Positions 48,715 to 59,492 of a stretch of 64,000 nt of DNA are shown piece by piece. The DNA is taken from assembly GCA_035048495.1 (NCBI GenBank), contig CM068549.1, positions 7,361,822-7,425,821 of the forward strand. Direction: 5' to 3'. A program made the translations under genes and the position numbers. The number at the start of each line of letters is the position of its first letter. The first letter of the stretch is position 1. The notes beneath the pieces were generated by a model that ran no database searches, was not told where the DNA came from, and saw nothing but the letters and a program-made list of their open reading frames with translations. The stretch is from Euptelea pleiosperma. Its lineage: Eukaryota; Streptophyta; Magnoliopsida; Ranunculales; Eupteleaceae.

Positions 48715-50408
48715 TGAAAATAGGTTTTTTCCGCGTCGTTGGTTACGGAAACCCTAACTTCAACACATTTTTTAATTTATCCGAGACATTCAACCTGTAA
48801 AATGGGCAATTTTGCATAGTGGCTCGTGTCGGATGTCGATCCGCACTCGGGATTAGTCGGATTAGCGCGAATAAGAACATAAAATGAAAGATAATATACA
48901 AGAGAAAAAGGAGAATGATGGAAGAGATGAGAAGGGCGAGTCGATTTAAAACACATCCATGAGATCCAGAAAATACTAAAATCATCAAAATCAAATTGCA
49001 TTAATTAAACTGTTGCTTACATGAAATAAATGACAGAAATAAATAAAGCGGTAAATCTATTCTAGAAAGCATGTAAAGAGAACTTTTTAGAGAGAGAGGA
49101 AGAAGGTAGAGAGAGAATTTTCACACCTCGGTCGTTTACCGGCCGACAAGGTAGAGGTGAGAGAAAAACTCACCCTCTTGCATTCACCGAACGGAGTCAG
49201 TGGTGCAAAAAGGCGATCAGCCTGGGGAATCTAGAGAGAGAGTCTATAGAGAAACTAAAGAGGAGAGAGAAAGGAAGAAGAGATCAAAGGTAGAGAGAGA
49301 AAGTGTAGATGAGAGAGAAAGAATGTTACCTTGCAATTCTTACCAACGGATGGATCGGCCAGTGATGAAGAAGATGATCGACCAATGGGAATAGGCCATC
49401 GGACTTAAAGATGGTCGAACATGAGTGCATGATGTTGGCTGGCCTGGTGTTGCGGTGTGCTGGCCCAAAAACATAGTCGTGAAGAAGATCACGTCGTGAT
49501 GTTGCAGGCAAGGGGATTGCTCTTGCAGTCCATTGGGACAGCAAGGATGAGGGACATGGCTGCTGGTGTGAGGGAGGTGCACAAGTGAAGGTGGAAATGG
49601 TCGAAGCTTACCTAGCAGCAAATAGAAGATTTTGAAGGTAGCTTGCTTCAAGACGAGGAGTCTACGATCTTGGAGACCATGGAGAAGTGATGGTGGAAGA
49701 AGCACTAATGTGCAACCAGCTGGTAGAGGCAAGCTAGTGCACACCTAGAAGAGAACTGCCATGGCAGGCCGTGGTACACATGGGGTGGAAGCATGGAGTT
49801 GCAGGTTGAAGGAAAGAAGTTGAGCCTTGCGTGATGGTGATGGTGGAATAGTAGTTGCAGGCTCGAACCAGCAGGGTGGTTGCAAGTCTTCACAGTGGTG
49901 AAGCCCGGAGAAGAGGAGCATGAGGCGTGGGTTGGGGGGGCAGAGATCTGGTTCCTGGCGTGGTGATTTACACCACCGGAAACGGTGGTTGATGTGTCGA
50001 GGAGGAGGAGATGCAGCGTTGTAGTGTGCTGGTGTAGGTGGAGATGCAAACCGTGGAGAGGCTCCTTCGTGATGAAGCAGGTGGTGGTTCTCATGGTGGA
50101 GGCGGCACTTGAAGGGGTGCTTGCCGGCCTTTCCGTTGAGAGGTGAGGTAGAAGATGGCTAGGAGATTAGAGGGAAAGAGATAGAGATTAGGGTTTGGTG
50201 TTGCTGTTCTCTCTTGGGCAGCAGCTTCACCGGTGGTGGAAGACGAACCAGTCCGGCGATAGAGGATGAAGGGGGTGGTTTAGTAGTGGTGGTTGGGCGG
50301 TAACAGCCACAGCAGTAGTAGAAGAGGGAAGAGAAGGTGCTGCGTGGTCAGAAGAGAAGAAAGAAGAAGAAGAAGGAGAAGAAGAACGAGGCGCGTGGCC
50401 AGAGTTGG

Positions 50409-50434
50409 CTGGAGTTGCAGACCTGCAACTCCGG
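50409..50434. repeat. GTTGCAG hairpin (gamma-2)
   Basis: Same family, with one arm mismatch (CTGG for CCGG on the left). Confidence 0.8.
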
Positions 50435-50580
50435 TCAAAGATGGAAAAAAAAAACGAAGAAGACGATGGTGGGTTCATGCGGTGTGGTGGTGCTCCGGCC
50501 ATGGAAGGGGGAGAAGGAAAGGGGGGAGGAGAGGAGGAGAGGGGTGAAGGAAAATTAGGGTTCGTCCCCCTCCTTCCCCC

Positions 50581-50590
50581 TTTATATAAG
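50581..50590 (-). promoter_or_regulatory. TATA box of gamma-2 LTR
   Basis: On the minus strand CTTATATAAAGG lies directly downstream of a 26-bp perfect palindrome. This is the best core-promoter match in the window; initiation would fall roughly at 50550-50560, about 1.1 kb into the LTR. Confidence 0.55.
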
Positions 50591-50592
50591 CT

Positions 50593-50618
50593 CCTAATTT
50601 CCATTAATGGAAATTAGG
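50593..50618. repeat. 26-bp perfect palindrome beside TATA (gamma-2)
   Basis: Half-site CCTAATTTCCATT followed by its exact reverse complement. Related palindromes sit at 36070-36095, 56280-56305 and 63421-63446, each next to a TATA-like motif. Confidence 0.9.
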
Positions 50619-51660
50619 ATTTTTAGAAAAAAAAATTTTTTTTTTTTATTTTTTTTTTTTATTTTTTTTTTTTATTTTTTATTTTTTTTTTTTTTAAGTA
50701 AAATGCTACTTTTCTATGGGGAATCTCCCCAATTAGTGGACCCCCCCATTTAATTAAAATTATTTTGAAATTCGCGGGGTCCACTAACTGGTCGGACAGC
50801 GGGTCGATGAAGATGGGCTCGGCTATTGGCCCACATGGATTGATGATGTCCATTGTCTCACAAGATGATGTGACGGACAGTCTGATGGCGATCGGATGGA
50901 TGGTGACTTGATTGGGACTCAGATTGGTAGATCGACGGATCTAGAGAGATCCAACGGTCCGATTGAAGATCTAACGGTCCGATGGAAGATCCAACGGTCA
51001 GAAAGCTAAGGGAGATGAGATAGAGCCGAAGGGTAGGAGTTCTGGGGTTAGGTCAGTAGATTCGAGGACCGAGAGATGAAGAGAGAGAGAGAATAAGGAG
51101 AGATGAGAGAAAAAGTATCAAAAAAAATGGAAAAAAGCACTGGCGGAGGGTCTGGAACCCTGGTCTTCACTGTGACCATCCTCACGCTTCTCCAGTAGAG
51201 TCGACCATCATTCCTTGCTGACTCATGTGGCTTTAAACGCTTTGGTCCGTCTCTTGGTCATTGGCTCTCCTGCTCTCTTCGTTCTTTGGGCTGGCTTTTT
51301 GGTCCTCTTATTCAGCCCATATTTGGCCCATATCTTCTAGTCATATCATGTGGGCTCTTTAAGCTTTGATAATGGGCTTTCATGATCGATTTGGGCCCAC
51401 AAGTCTCGAGAATCGTCCCATCGGGGTTTCCTGCGACAGAAGAAGCGCGTAATGAGACTCTCTCAGAATGACTACATGTCTGGACTTCCGAAAATGTGTT
51501 TAATGCATGCAAATATACCATTTCGTCCAGAAAAGTGTGTTCTACGCAATACAAGAGACTCTTACGTAGAAAAGTGGATAATTAGAGCAGTTTTACGTAG
51601 GAGAGTGCGATAACGCTAACAGGATAAGTGCTTAAAATAAGCACTTTTGAGCGAATATCA

Positions 51661-52831
51661 CTTTGCGTGGATTTTTCCTCGAACACCGGGCTAATTGGCT
51701 CTACTTCTTGATTCTTTTTAATTAAATGGAGCCTTGGGATCAAATCAGTTGGAATGATGAGGTGGGTAATGAAATCCCACCAGTTTCAATTTTGGAGCTG
51801 GGTCTGCTCTCTTAAAGTTGATTGATTAATGGCCACGCCACGCAAGTCGAAGAATATGTATGCGAAAGCAAATAGACAAGCGGCAATGATGCACCCAATA
51901 ACACCGTATCGCACTCAAGGCGAGGATAGGGACTTACCTCCCGTGGGCCACGCCACGGGGACTCCTCCGTGGGTTAGGGAGGGGTATCCTAATGGGCTTG
52001 GGCCCGACTCCACCTCTTTGAGCTTTCGCTCCCTACCCACACTGGATCGTGTTCCTACAGAAAAGTTAGATCGCACGGTCTAGGTATTCGGGATTCTATT
52101 TGGAAGATCCTTGCCTTTTTTAGGGTTCACTGAACAAGCACTAGATTTAGGCAAGTGTTTGAATTAGTTGCCAAATTCGAGATGGGTTAAAATTTAGGAA
52201 TTCCCAGATTTGGAAAATACCTAGATTGGAATGTTTCTCGAACTGTGGAGATCTTCCAAGAAAGATTTGATTGCGAGATCCCTTACAATTTTGGGAAATT
52301 TCCCAAAATTGAAATTCTGCTAGATTTGGGGTGTTTCCTTTTTGCAGACTTTTCCAAATTCGGAAGATTTCTAAAGATAGAAATTCTTCTAAAGAGGAAA
52401 CTTCTAAGAGGGGAAACCCTAATTTAGCAAAGTTTCAAGATTTTAGAATCTTTCCAAAAATCGCAAATCCTTGATTGGTGATTTCTAAAAATCTGCAGAA
52501 TATGAAACCCTAATTTTTTTGAATTTTGAATTTATTATTTTTTTGGTATTTTTCACTTAATCTAGGGTTTCTAAAAAACCTTAGAACAAGATCTAGCAGG
52601 TATATGGAAAGCAGTAAAATTCCTAAATTATTACAAATTGCACTCGGCCTTCCGAGGCATTAAAAATAGTAATTTAAAAGACTGCTAAAAATCACTAAAA
52701 ACAAAAAATAGAAAGTTTCCCGAAAAGGTCAGGCTGACCAAATTGAGAAGCTTTTCGCTGCAGCAACTTTCCAATTCCGTCTTTACGTCCTTTTTCGCAC
52801 TCCCGAACACCCGAGCGGTAGCGGCGCCATT
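51661..52831 (-). mobile_element. Element E internal region, 5' part with leader
   Basis: Begins with the second CTTTG. In element orientation it holds the PBS, AT-rich leader sequence, then the conserved stem-loops: CTCCCTACCC stem (51971-52038), CCCGTGG/CCACGGG hairpin (51940-51959) and the donor consensus GGAG|GTAAGT (51932-51939 on the minus strand). The AT-rich part (52090-52700) is diverged from the array equivalent and non-coding. Confidence 0.85.
52811..52829 (-). promoter_or_regulatory. Primer-binding site of element E
   Basis: The minus strand reads TGGCGCCGCTACCGCTCGG, 2 nt from the LTR end. It matches the tRNA-Asp complement at 12 of the first 14 positions (T9C and G11A), so priming could be weakened. 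Confidence 0.75.
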
Positions 52832-54471
52832 TGAAAGTAGGTTTTTTCTGCGTCGTTGGTTACGGAAACCCTAGAATCAACACATTTTGTAATTTTTATC
52901 CGATTATCCTGCAAAATTGATAGATTTGTATAGGGATTTGTGTCGGATGTCGATCCGCACTCGGGATTAGTCGGGTTAGTGCATATTTGAACATAAAATG
53001 ATGGAACTTATGCTAGAAAATTATGGAGAGGTGAGAATGGTGATTGTAAGTGATTGAAAACATGATTTTAGAGACAATTTCTAGATTAAGATGCACTAAA
53101 AAACTCCAAAACATAATATTCAAATTGCTTTATTAATTTATCAAATGTGCATACAATCATAAAACATCAGGAAAACCTAATTAGAAAGCATGAAAATTAG
53201 AGAGAGAAATGGAGGATTTAGAGAGGGAAAGTAGAGAGAACCTAAGGAAGAGAGAGAAAGAGAGAACTAGAGAGAGAAAGAGAGAAGTCTAGAGAGAAAA
53301 AGGGTTTCTAACCTAGAAAGAGAAAGGATGAGAGAGAAAGTAAGAAAGAGGAGATATAGAAGATTACCTTAGAGAGAGAAACATCTCGAGGTGATGAAGA
53401 GATCCTCAACCTACCCACCTTGAAGAATAATGGAGCACTCATTGTGTTGGACGGCTGTAAGATGGAGATTGTCCTTGGAAGATGATGGTGATCACTTCTA
53501 TGGTTTGGATAGGAGAACCCGATCTGTGGAATAAGGGCAAGTTCTTGCGTGGGGAGTAACTCGAGGTGATGGTAGGCGCTGGCACGCAGGTGAGTAGAGC
53601 AGCAAAAGGTGGATGACCTGTGGAGATAATGAAGTGCAGTGGAGGAGACCGTTGATGGAGGAGCTACCAATGGCTTAGAAAATCGGTGGTGAGGGAATGA
53701 CCAGGTGGAGATCTCCCCATCCCGTGTCGCAGTCCGGCTAGAACACTGGTAGAGAATGGAAGTGCAGGTCTGCAACGTTGCAAACCTATTGGTCCGTTGC
53801 CTGTGGGAGAAGGGTTGATGGAGAACCCGTGGAGAAAACTTGCAGAAGATGAAGAGATCGCTAGTTGGAATGGTGCTTGGGAGGACAGCCAGCAAAGGAG
53901 GAGAAGACGGCCTGGTATTACTGATTCCAGTAGTCGCAAACCTGCTGTAGTTGCAGGACCGCCCAAAGTGATGGTGCACCGGCTTGAGCCAATGGGAGGG
54001 AGGTCGAGAGCGTGGAAGACAACGTTGATGGTGGCGTTGGTTGCTGCAGTAGACGTGGCAGCAGGCGGACAACAAGGAAAGGAAGAAACGGAAGAAAAGA
54101 AAGAGGAAGAAGAAGGAGATAAAGAAGACGAAAAAAAGAAGAGGAGGCTGAAGAAGATGGCCGGAGTTGCAGGCTGCAACTCCGATCAAAGATGGATGGA
54201 GAGTTTCAGCAGGCGGTGGGAAAGTTGCAGGGGGTGCTGCGTTGCTGCCTCACGCAGCAAAGAGAATAATAGATGAAGAAGAACGGAGGGAGACAGAGAA
54301 GATGGAGGTGGTCTAAGAGGAGCTCGCCAGAAAAGACGAACCAGTCCGGCGAGCTTCAAGATGAAGAAGAAGAAGGACCAGAAGCAGAAGAAGAAGAAGA
54401 AGAAGAAGAAGAAGAAGAAAAAGGAGAAAGAGAAAAGGAAGAAGAAGGATAGGAGGAGAGGGGGAGGACCC
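52832..54471 (-). mobile_element. Element E right LTR (5' LTR), segment 1
   Basis: Near-identical to 40943-42590 of the left LTR. It ends with GACCC (54467-54471), the TSD of the nested solo LTR, and resumes at 57322. Confidence 0.93.
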
Positions 54472-57316
54472 TGAAAATAGGGTTTTTCCGCGTCGTTGGT
54501 TACGGAAACCCTAATCTCAATAATATTTGTAATTTGATCCGATTATCCTGCAAAATTTAGAATTCTTGCACAGTGGGAAGTTTCGGATGTCGATCCACAC
54601 TCGGGATTAGTAGCGCAGACAAGAACATAAAATGACGAATTTTTCCACAGAAAATGATAAAAATAAAGGATGGAGGGGTGAGAGTGATGATCACGAGATT
54701 TAAAAATCTATTTTCTTAGAGAGAGAATTTATCAAAAAGCATATAGAATGATCAACGATAACAAATTGCCCAAAAAAATAACTATTTTATTATTTGAAAT
54801 AAAAGTTGCTTACATTGCTTGAATGAAAGACTAATCTAATAGAGAGAAAGAAAGCATTATTCTAGAGAGAGAAAGGGAGGAGAGAGAGAGAAAGGGATAA
54901 AGTTCTAGAAAGAGAACCTAGAGAGAGAAAGTGATATAGAGGAATTTGTAGAGAGTGAACTACCTTTCACACTTACCCAATGAAGAAGGGTCATGGCCAC
55001 TTGATTACCCTTGAGATGGATGTGGTGGCTTGTTTAGATGCTACCCGGAGAAGAAGATTGCAAACGTGATGGAGGATAATGGAGAAGAGGATCTTTGGTG
55101 GTGCACACGGGCTGGCCGAGGAGGACCCTACGGTGGAGAGGTGGCGCTAGGTGGCTGCGATTGGAGAGCTCTCTCCACGTTGCTGTGCGTGGACGAAGAG
55201 AGACCCGGGGGAGGTGGCTTCAACCGGTGAGCAAGAGGTGGTTGGCGGCCTTTGGTGGCTGTTCCTCCTTGAGAAGGAGCAGGCGGTAATGGAAGAGAAG
55301 GATGGTGGTGTTGGTGCAACGATGGTGCTTTGAAGGTGATCGGGCAGTGCACTATAGTGGTGGATGTCCGGCCAGTTTGCAAAGAAGATAGAGTTGCTAG
55401 GGTTTGCAACTCGTGGGATGCTCAAAGAGAGATGCTGGCTGGTACGGCTAGGAGATGAAGGCAATCGGCTTGTGAAATTGTAAGGATGCAGGCAGGCAAG
55501 TAAAGGTTAATCCTGAGTGTTGCAGCGTGCAACACTAGGTTCTGGATCGGATTGCAGATGGTTGAGTTGCAGGTGGGTATGAAAGGACCTACCGGTAGTT
55601 TCGAAAGTTTCCGGACTGACTTGCAGTGGCAGAGAAGATCCGATTTGTGGAGAGTTGCAAGCGGATGTGCAGCATGTGTTGTGGTGGCAAGGGAGACGCA
55701 CAACAAAACTGTGAACATCACGAACAAGTGGACTTACAAAAGAACAGCAGAAGAGGACATGGGTGAAGCCGTTTTGACGGTGGTATTGCAGGTTTCTGCC
55801 CGAAGTTGCAGGTGCTTCTCCAGTTAGTAAGCTTGGGAGATTTGAGAGGTGAAGGTTTATGAATGGAGAGAAGACGGTGACGATGAAGGACAGATCTGCA
55901 TGTGATGCAGATCTATATCATTGCAGACCACTGGAGGGGGGCGCTGACGGTTGGAGTTGCAGGTCTGCAACTCCGGCGTTGAGAAAACGGTAATGACAAA
56001 AAACGAAAACGAAAAAGATGAGAAGAAAAAGAAGAAGAAGAGGAAGGAGAAGAAGAAGAGGAAGGAGAAGAAAGAAGAAGAATAAGAAGAAGAAGGAGGC
56101 GGCCGGAGTTCTGCAACTCCGGCCGGAATGAAGAAGAAGAAGAAGAAGAAGAAGAAGAAGAAAGGGAAGGAAGAAGAGGAAGGATGGGAAACGTGGTGGA
56201 TGGTTTTGGGAGAGAGAATGGAATGGAAAGGAGGGGGATTAGGGTTCGAACGAACCCCTCTCCTTCTCCTTTTAAAGCTCCCTATTTCCATTAATGGAAA
56301 TAGGGTATTTTTTTAAATAAAAAAAAATATTTTTAATTTTTAATTTTTTTTTTAAGTAAAATGCTACTTTTTTATGGGGAATCTCCCCAATTAGTGGACC
56401 CCCCATTTAATTAAAATTATTTTGAAATTCGCGGGGTCCACTAACTGGTCGGACAGCGGGTCGATGAAGATGGGCCCGGCTATTGGCCCACATGGACTGA
56501 TGATGTCCATCGTCTCACAAGATGATGTGATAGACATTCTGATGGCGATCGGATGGATGGTGACTTGATTGGGACTCAGATTGGTGGATCGACGGATCTA
56601 GAGAGATCCAACGGTCCGATTGAAGATCCAACGGTCCGATGGAAGATCCAACGGTCAGAAAGCTAAGGGAGATGAGATAGAGCTGATGGGCAGGAGTTCT
56701 GGGGTTAGGTCAGTAGATTCGAGGACCGAGAGATGAAGAGAGAGAGAGAATAAGGAGAGATGAGAGAAAAAGTATCAAAAAAAATAGAAAAAAGCACTGG
56801 CGGAGGGTCTGGAACCCTGGTCTTCACTGTGACCATCCTCACGCTTCTCCAGTAGAGTCGACTATCATTCTTTGCTGACTCATGTGGCTTTAAACGCTTT
56901 GGTCCGTCTCTTGGTCATTGGCTCTCCTGCTCTCTTCGTTATTTGGGCCGGCTTTTTGGTCCTCTGATTCAGCCCATATTTGGCCCATATCTTCTAGTCA
57001 TAGCATGTGGGCTCTTTAAGCTTTGATAATGGGCTCTCATGATCGATTTGGGCCCACAAGTCTCGAGAATCGTCCCATCGGGGTTTCCTGCGAGAGAAGA
57101 AGCGCGTAATGAGACTTTATCAGAACGGCTTAATATCTAGACTTCCGAAAATGTGTTTAATGCATGCAAATATACCATTTCGTCCAGAAAAGTGTGTTCT
57201 ACGCAATAAAAGAGACTCTTACGTAGAAAAGTAGATAAATAGAGTATTTTAACGTGGGAGAATGCAATAACGCTACAGGATAATTGCTTAAAATAAGCAC
57301 TTTTGAGCGAATATCA
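54472..57316 (-). mobile_element. Solo LTR gamma-3 (2845 bp), TSD GACCC, nested in E right LTR
   Basis: Runs from TGAAAATAGGG to GCGAATATCA between GACCC repeats. The left LTR of E has the intact empty site GAGGACCCTCACC near 42584. It contains GTTGCAG hairpins at 55951-55976 and 56101-56124 (GGCCGGAGTT/AACTCCGGCC), GAA tracts (about 56020-56160), the palindrome at 56280-56305 and a weak TATA (CTTTTAAAGC, about 56270-56279). No gene is supported in 54960-55850. Confidence 0.95.
56280..56305. repeat. 26-bp perfect palindrome (gamma-3)
   Basis: Half-site CCCTATTTCCATT followed by its exact reverse complement, beside the gamma-3 TATA-like motif. Confidence 0.9.
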
Positions 57317-59084
57317 GACCCTCACCGTTGCATGCTGTGGGTGAGGACGGTGGTGGAACTTGGTTCGCCGGCCGGAGTTGCAGACCTGCAACTCCAGCAA
57401 AAGAAAAAGAAGAAGAAGAAGAAGAAGAAGAAGAAAGAGGAGAAGAAGAAGAAGAAGAAGAAGAAGAAGGAAGAGAAGAAGAAGAAGAAGAAGGAAGAGA
57501 AGAAAAAGAAGAAGAAGAAGAAGAGGAGGAGCAGTCCGCCGGAGTAGTGGCGAGGATGATGACCGGAGTTGCAGGTTTTGCAACTCCGGTGGAAGGCTTG
57601 GGAGGAGAACGTTCAGCAGAAGAAGAAGAAGAAGAAGAAGAAGAAGAAGAAGAAGAAGAAGAAGAAGAAGAAGAAGAAGAAGAAATAGAAGAAGAAGAAG
57701 AAATGGAAGAGAGAAAGACGGCGCCCAACTCGCCGGAAGAACCCGCCGGAAGAGAAGAAGAAATGGAAGGAAGGAAGAGAGAAGAGGGAAAGAGGGAGAG
57801 ACCAAAAAGGAGAGAGGTCTAAGGGTTTTCAACCCTTCTTCTCAAGGAGAAACCGTGGGTTTCTCAACTTGGAAACTCACGGTTTCTAAAAATATTTTTT
57901 TTTTTATTATTTTTTTATTTTTTTATTTTTTATTTGTATATTTGAACTTGCGAGCTTGGGCTCGAGGTTTATGGGCCGTTTGGCCATAAGGCTGATTGAT
58001 TACTAGGCCGAGAGATGACGCCACGAGTCGGCCAGTGGTTGGCCAATGGGAACGCTAAAAATCGTGGGCCCAGAGTGCATCGGTCATGGGCCAGAAGGTA
58101 GGTGAGAAGGATAGTGGGCCACTGGGCTCGATGGATGTGGGTTAGGGTGTGTTTGGTTGCCAGGGGAGAAAAATGCATTTTCCCCTTGAAATACCCATCA
58201 AGGAAAAATATATTTTCCTTTTTTCGGAAATCGAGCTCTACGCTCTCAGCCACAATCAAACATCTGAGGCATTTCTCTACAATCAAACCTGCCCTAGGGA
58301 CTGATATTTTACAATGGAGATCGGGTGGTTGATAGGATGGATGATCGATTGATCGGTAGCACGATCGGATGGTCGGATGCATAGAATTGGTAGATCAGAT
58401 GGCGATCTATAGAGATCCAACGGACCGATGGAAGATCCAACGGTCAGAAAGCTAAGGGAGATGAGACAGCGCCAATGGGCAGGAGTTCTGGGGTTAAGTC
58501 AATAGATTCGAGGACCGAGAGATGAAGAGAGAGAGAATAAGGAGAGATGAGAAAGAAAATATCAGAAAAAGTATTGGCAGAGGGTCATGAACCCTGGTTT
58601 TCCATTATTCTTCACTTGAGCTTTGCCAGTAAAGCAGGCCATCATTTGATGTGGCTTTAAATGCTTTGGTCCTTCTCTTGGTTATCAGCTCTCCCGCTCT
58701 CGTGGTTCCTTGGGCCAGCTCTTCGATCCCCTTGTTCAGCCCGTAATAGGCTCATATCTTCTAGACATAGCCTATGGACTCTTTAAGCTTTGATAATGGG
58801 CTTTCATGATCCATGTGGGCCCACAAGTCTCGAGAATCATCCAATCAGGGTTTCCTGCGACAGAAGAAGCGCGTAATGAGACTTAATCAGAACGGCTTAA
58901 TATCTAAACTTCTAAAAATGTGTTTAATGCATGCAAATATACCATTTCGTCCAGAAAAGTGTGTTCTACGCAATAAGATAGACTCTTACGTAGAAAAGTG
59001 GATAATTAGCGCAGTTTTACGTAGGAGAGTGCGATAATGCTAAAAGGATAATTGCTTAAAATAAGGACTTTTGAGCGAATATCA
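57317..59084 (-). mobile_element. Element E right LTR, segment 2
   Basis: Begins with the second GACCC and aligns with 42590-44294. It differs mainly in GAA tract lengths and a short CCCGCCGGA insertion near 57741. It contains hairpins at about 57372-57396 and 57563-57589 and ends at GCGAATATCA. Confidence 0.93.
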
Positions 59085-59111
59085 CCTAGAACGAAAGTTC
59101 AGGGTATTACA
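59085..59111. mobile_element. Young family-B LTR, terminal segment
   Basis: The second CCTAG (59085-59089), then the last 22 bp of the LTR, ending AGGGTATTACA. Confidence 0.85.
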
Positions 59112-59492
59112 GTACCGAACCCTGATTAATTGGTAAAACCAATATAAATGTATATAATATACTTCAACCTCGTTCCCTTATGCACCCCTTATATGAAATG
59201 ACGTGATGATCATGGTATGACAACAAGATGGTACTGGGGTTACATGGCATAAACACATGTATTTAACATTTAAATAAGAATACAAAATAAACACATGATC
59301 ATCAAGAATAATAATATGGGAATGACTAGGGTTAAACAACATGTAAACGATCACCAAAGTTCACGATCAACACGGATGAACAATATAAGTAGAAATCATA
59401 AGATAATCCAACACTCCATTGCCGAACTCTATAAGGGATCCATGACACAAGGTCGAACCCTAAAGAGGGATCCAAGACACTTGGCCGAACCC
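59112..59492. mobile_element. Old family-B LTR, segment 3
   Basis: Begins with the second GTACC and aligns with 37824-38210 of the young copy. It ends at GGCCGAACCC, where an inverted LTR is inserted; AACCC (59488-59492) should be that insertion's TSD. Confidence 0.85.

Larger units (their letters stand above)
48715..51660 (-). mobile_element. Solo LTR gamma-2 (2946 bp), TSD CTTTG, nested in E
   Basis: Runs from TGAAAATAGG to GCGAATATCA between CTTTG repeats, inside E's internal region. It contains one GTTGCAG hairpin (50409-50434), a 26-bp perfect palindrome, a TATA box, a T-rich tract (about 50630-50696) and three 20-bp U3 repeats (about 50948-51005). The part from 49330 to 50300 holds overlapping short frames that I take as spurious. 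Confidence 0.93.
40943..59084 (-). mobile_element. Two-LTR Athila/Tat-like element E, TSD CCTAG
   Basis: The ends are TGAAAGTAGG and GCGAATATCA, flanked by CCTAG at 40938-40942 and 59085-59089. Removing two nested solo LTRs leaves about 12.34 kb: LTR 3352 bp, internal region 5586 bp, LTR 3403 bp. The PBS at 52811-52829 sets the minus orientation. The first 1.6 kb of the LTR pair differ at about eight sites by eye, so insertion was fairly recent. The internal region encodes one gag-like frame and no pol, so E is non-autonomous. It shares its ends, PBS, leader hairpins and PPT motifs with the array element. Confidence 0.9.

Noticed and set aside
40943..51660. 40943-51660 as one element with LTRs at 40943-44294 and 48715-51660
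   Set aside because: Its flanks do not match (CCTAG versus CTTTG), the two LTRs are of different types, and CTTTG flanks 48715-51660 alone. The true partner LTR starts at 52832.
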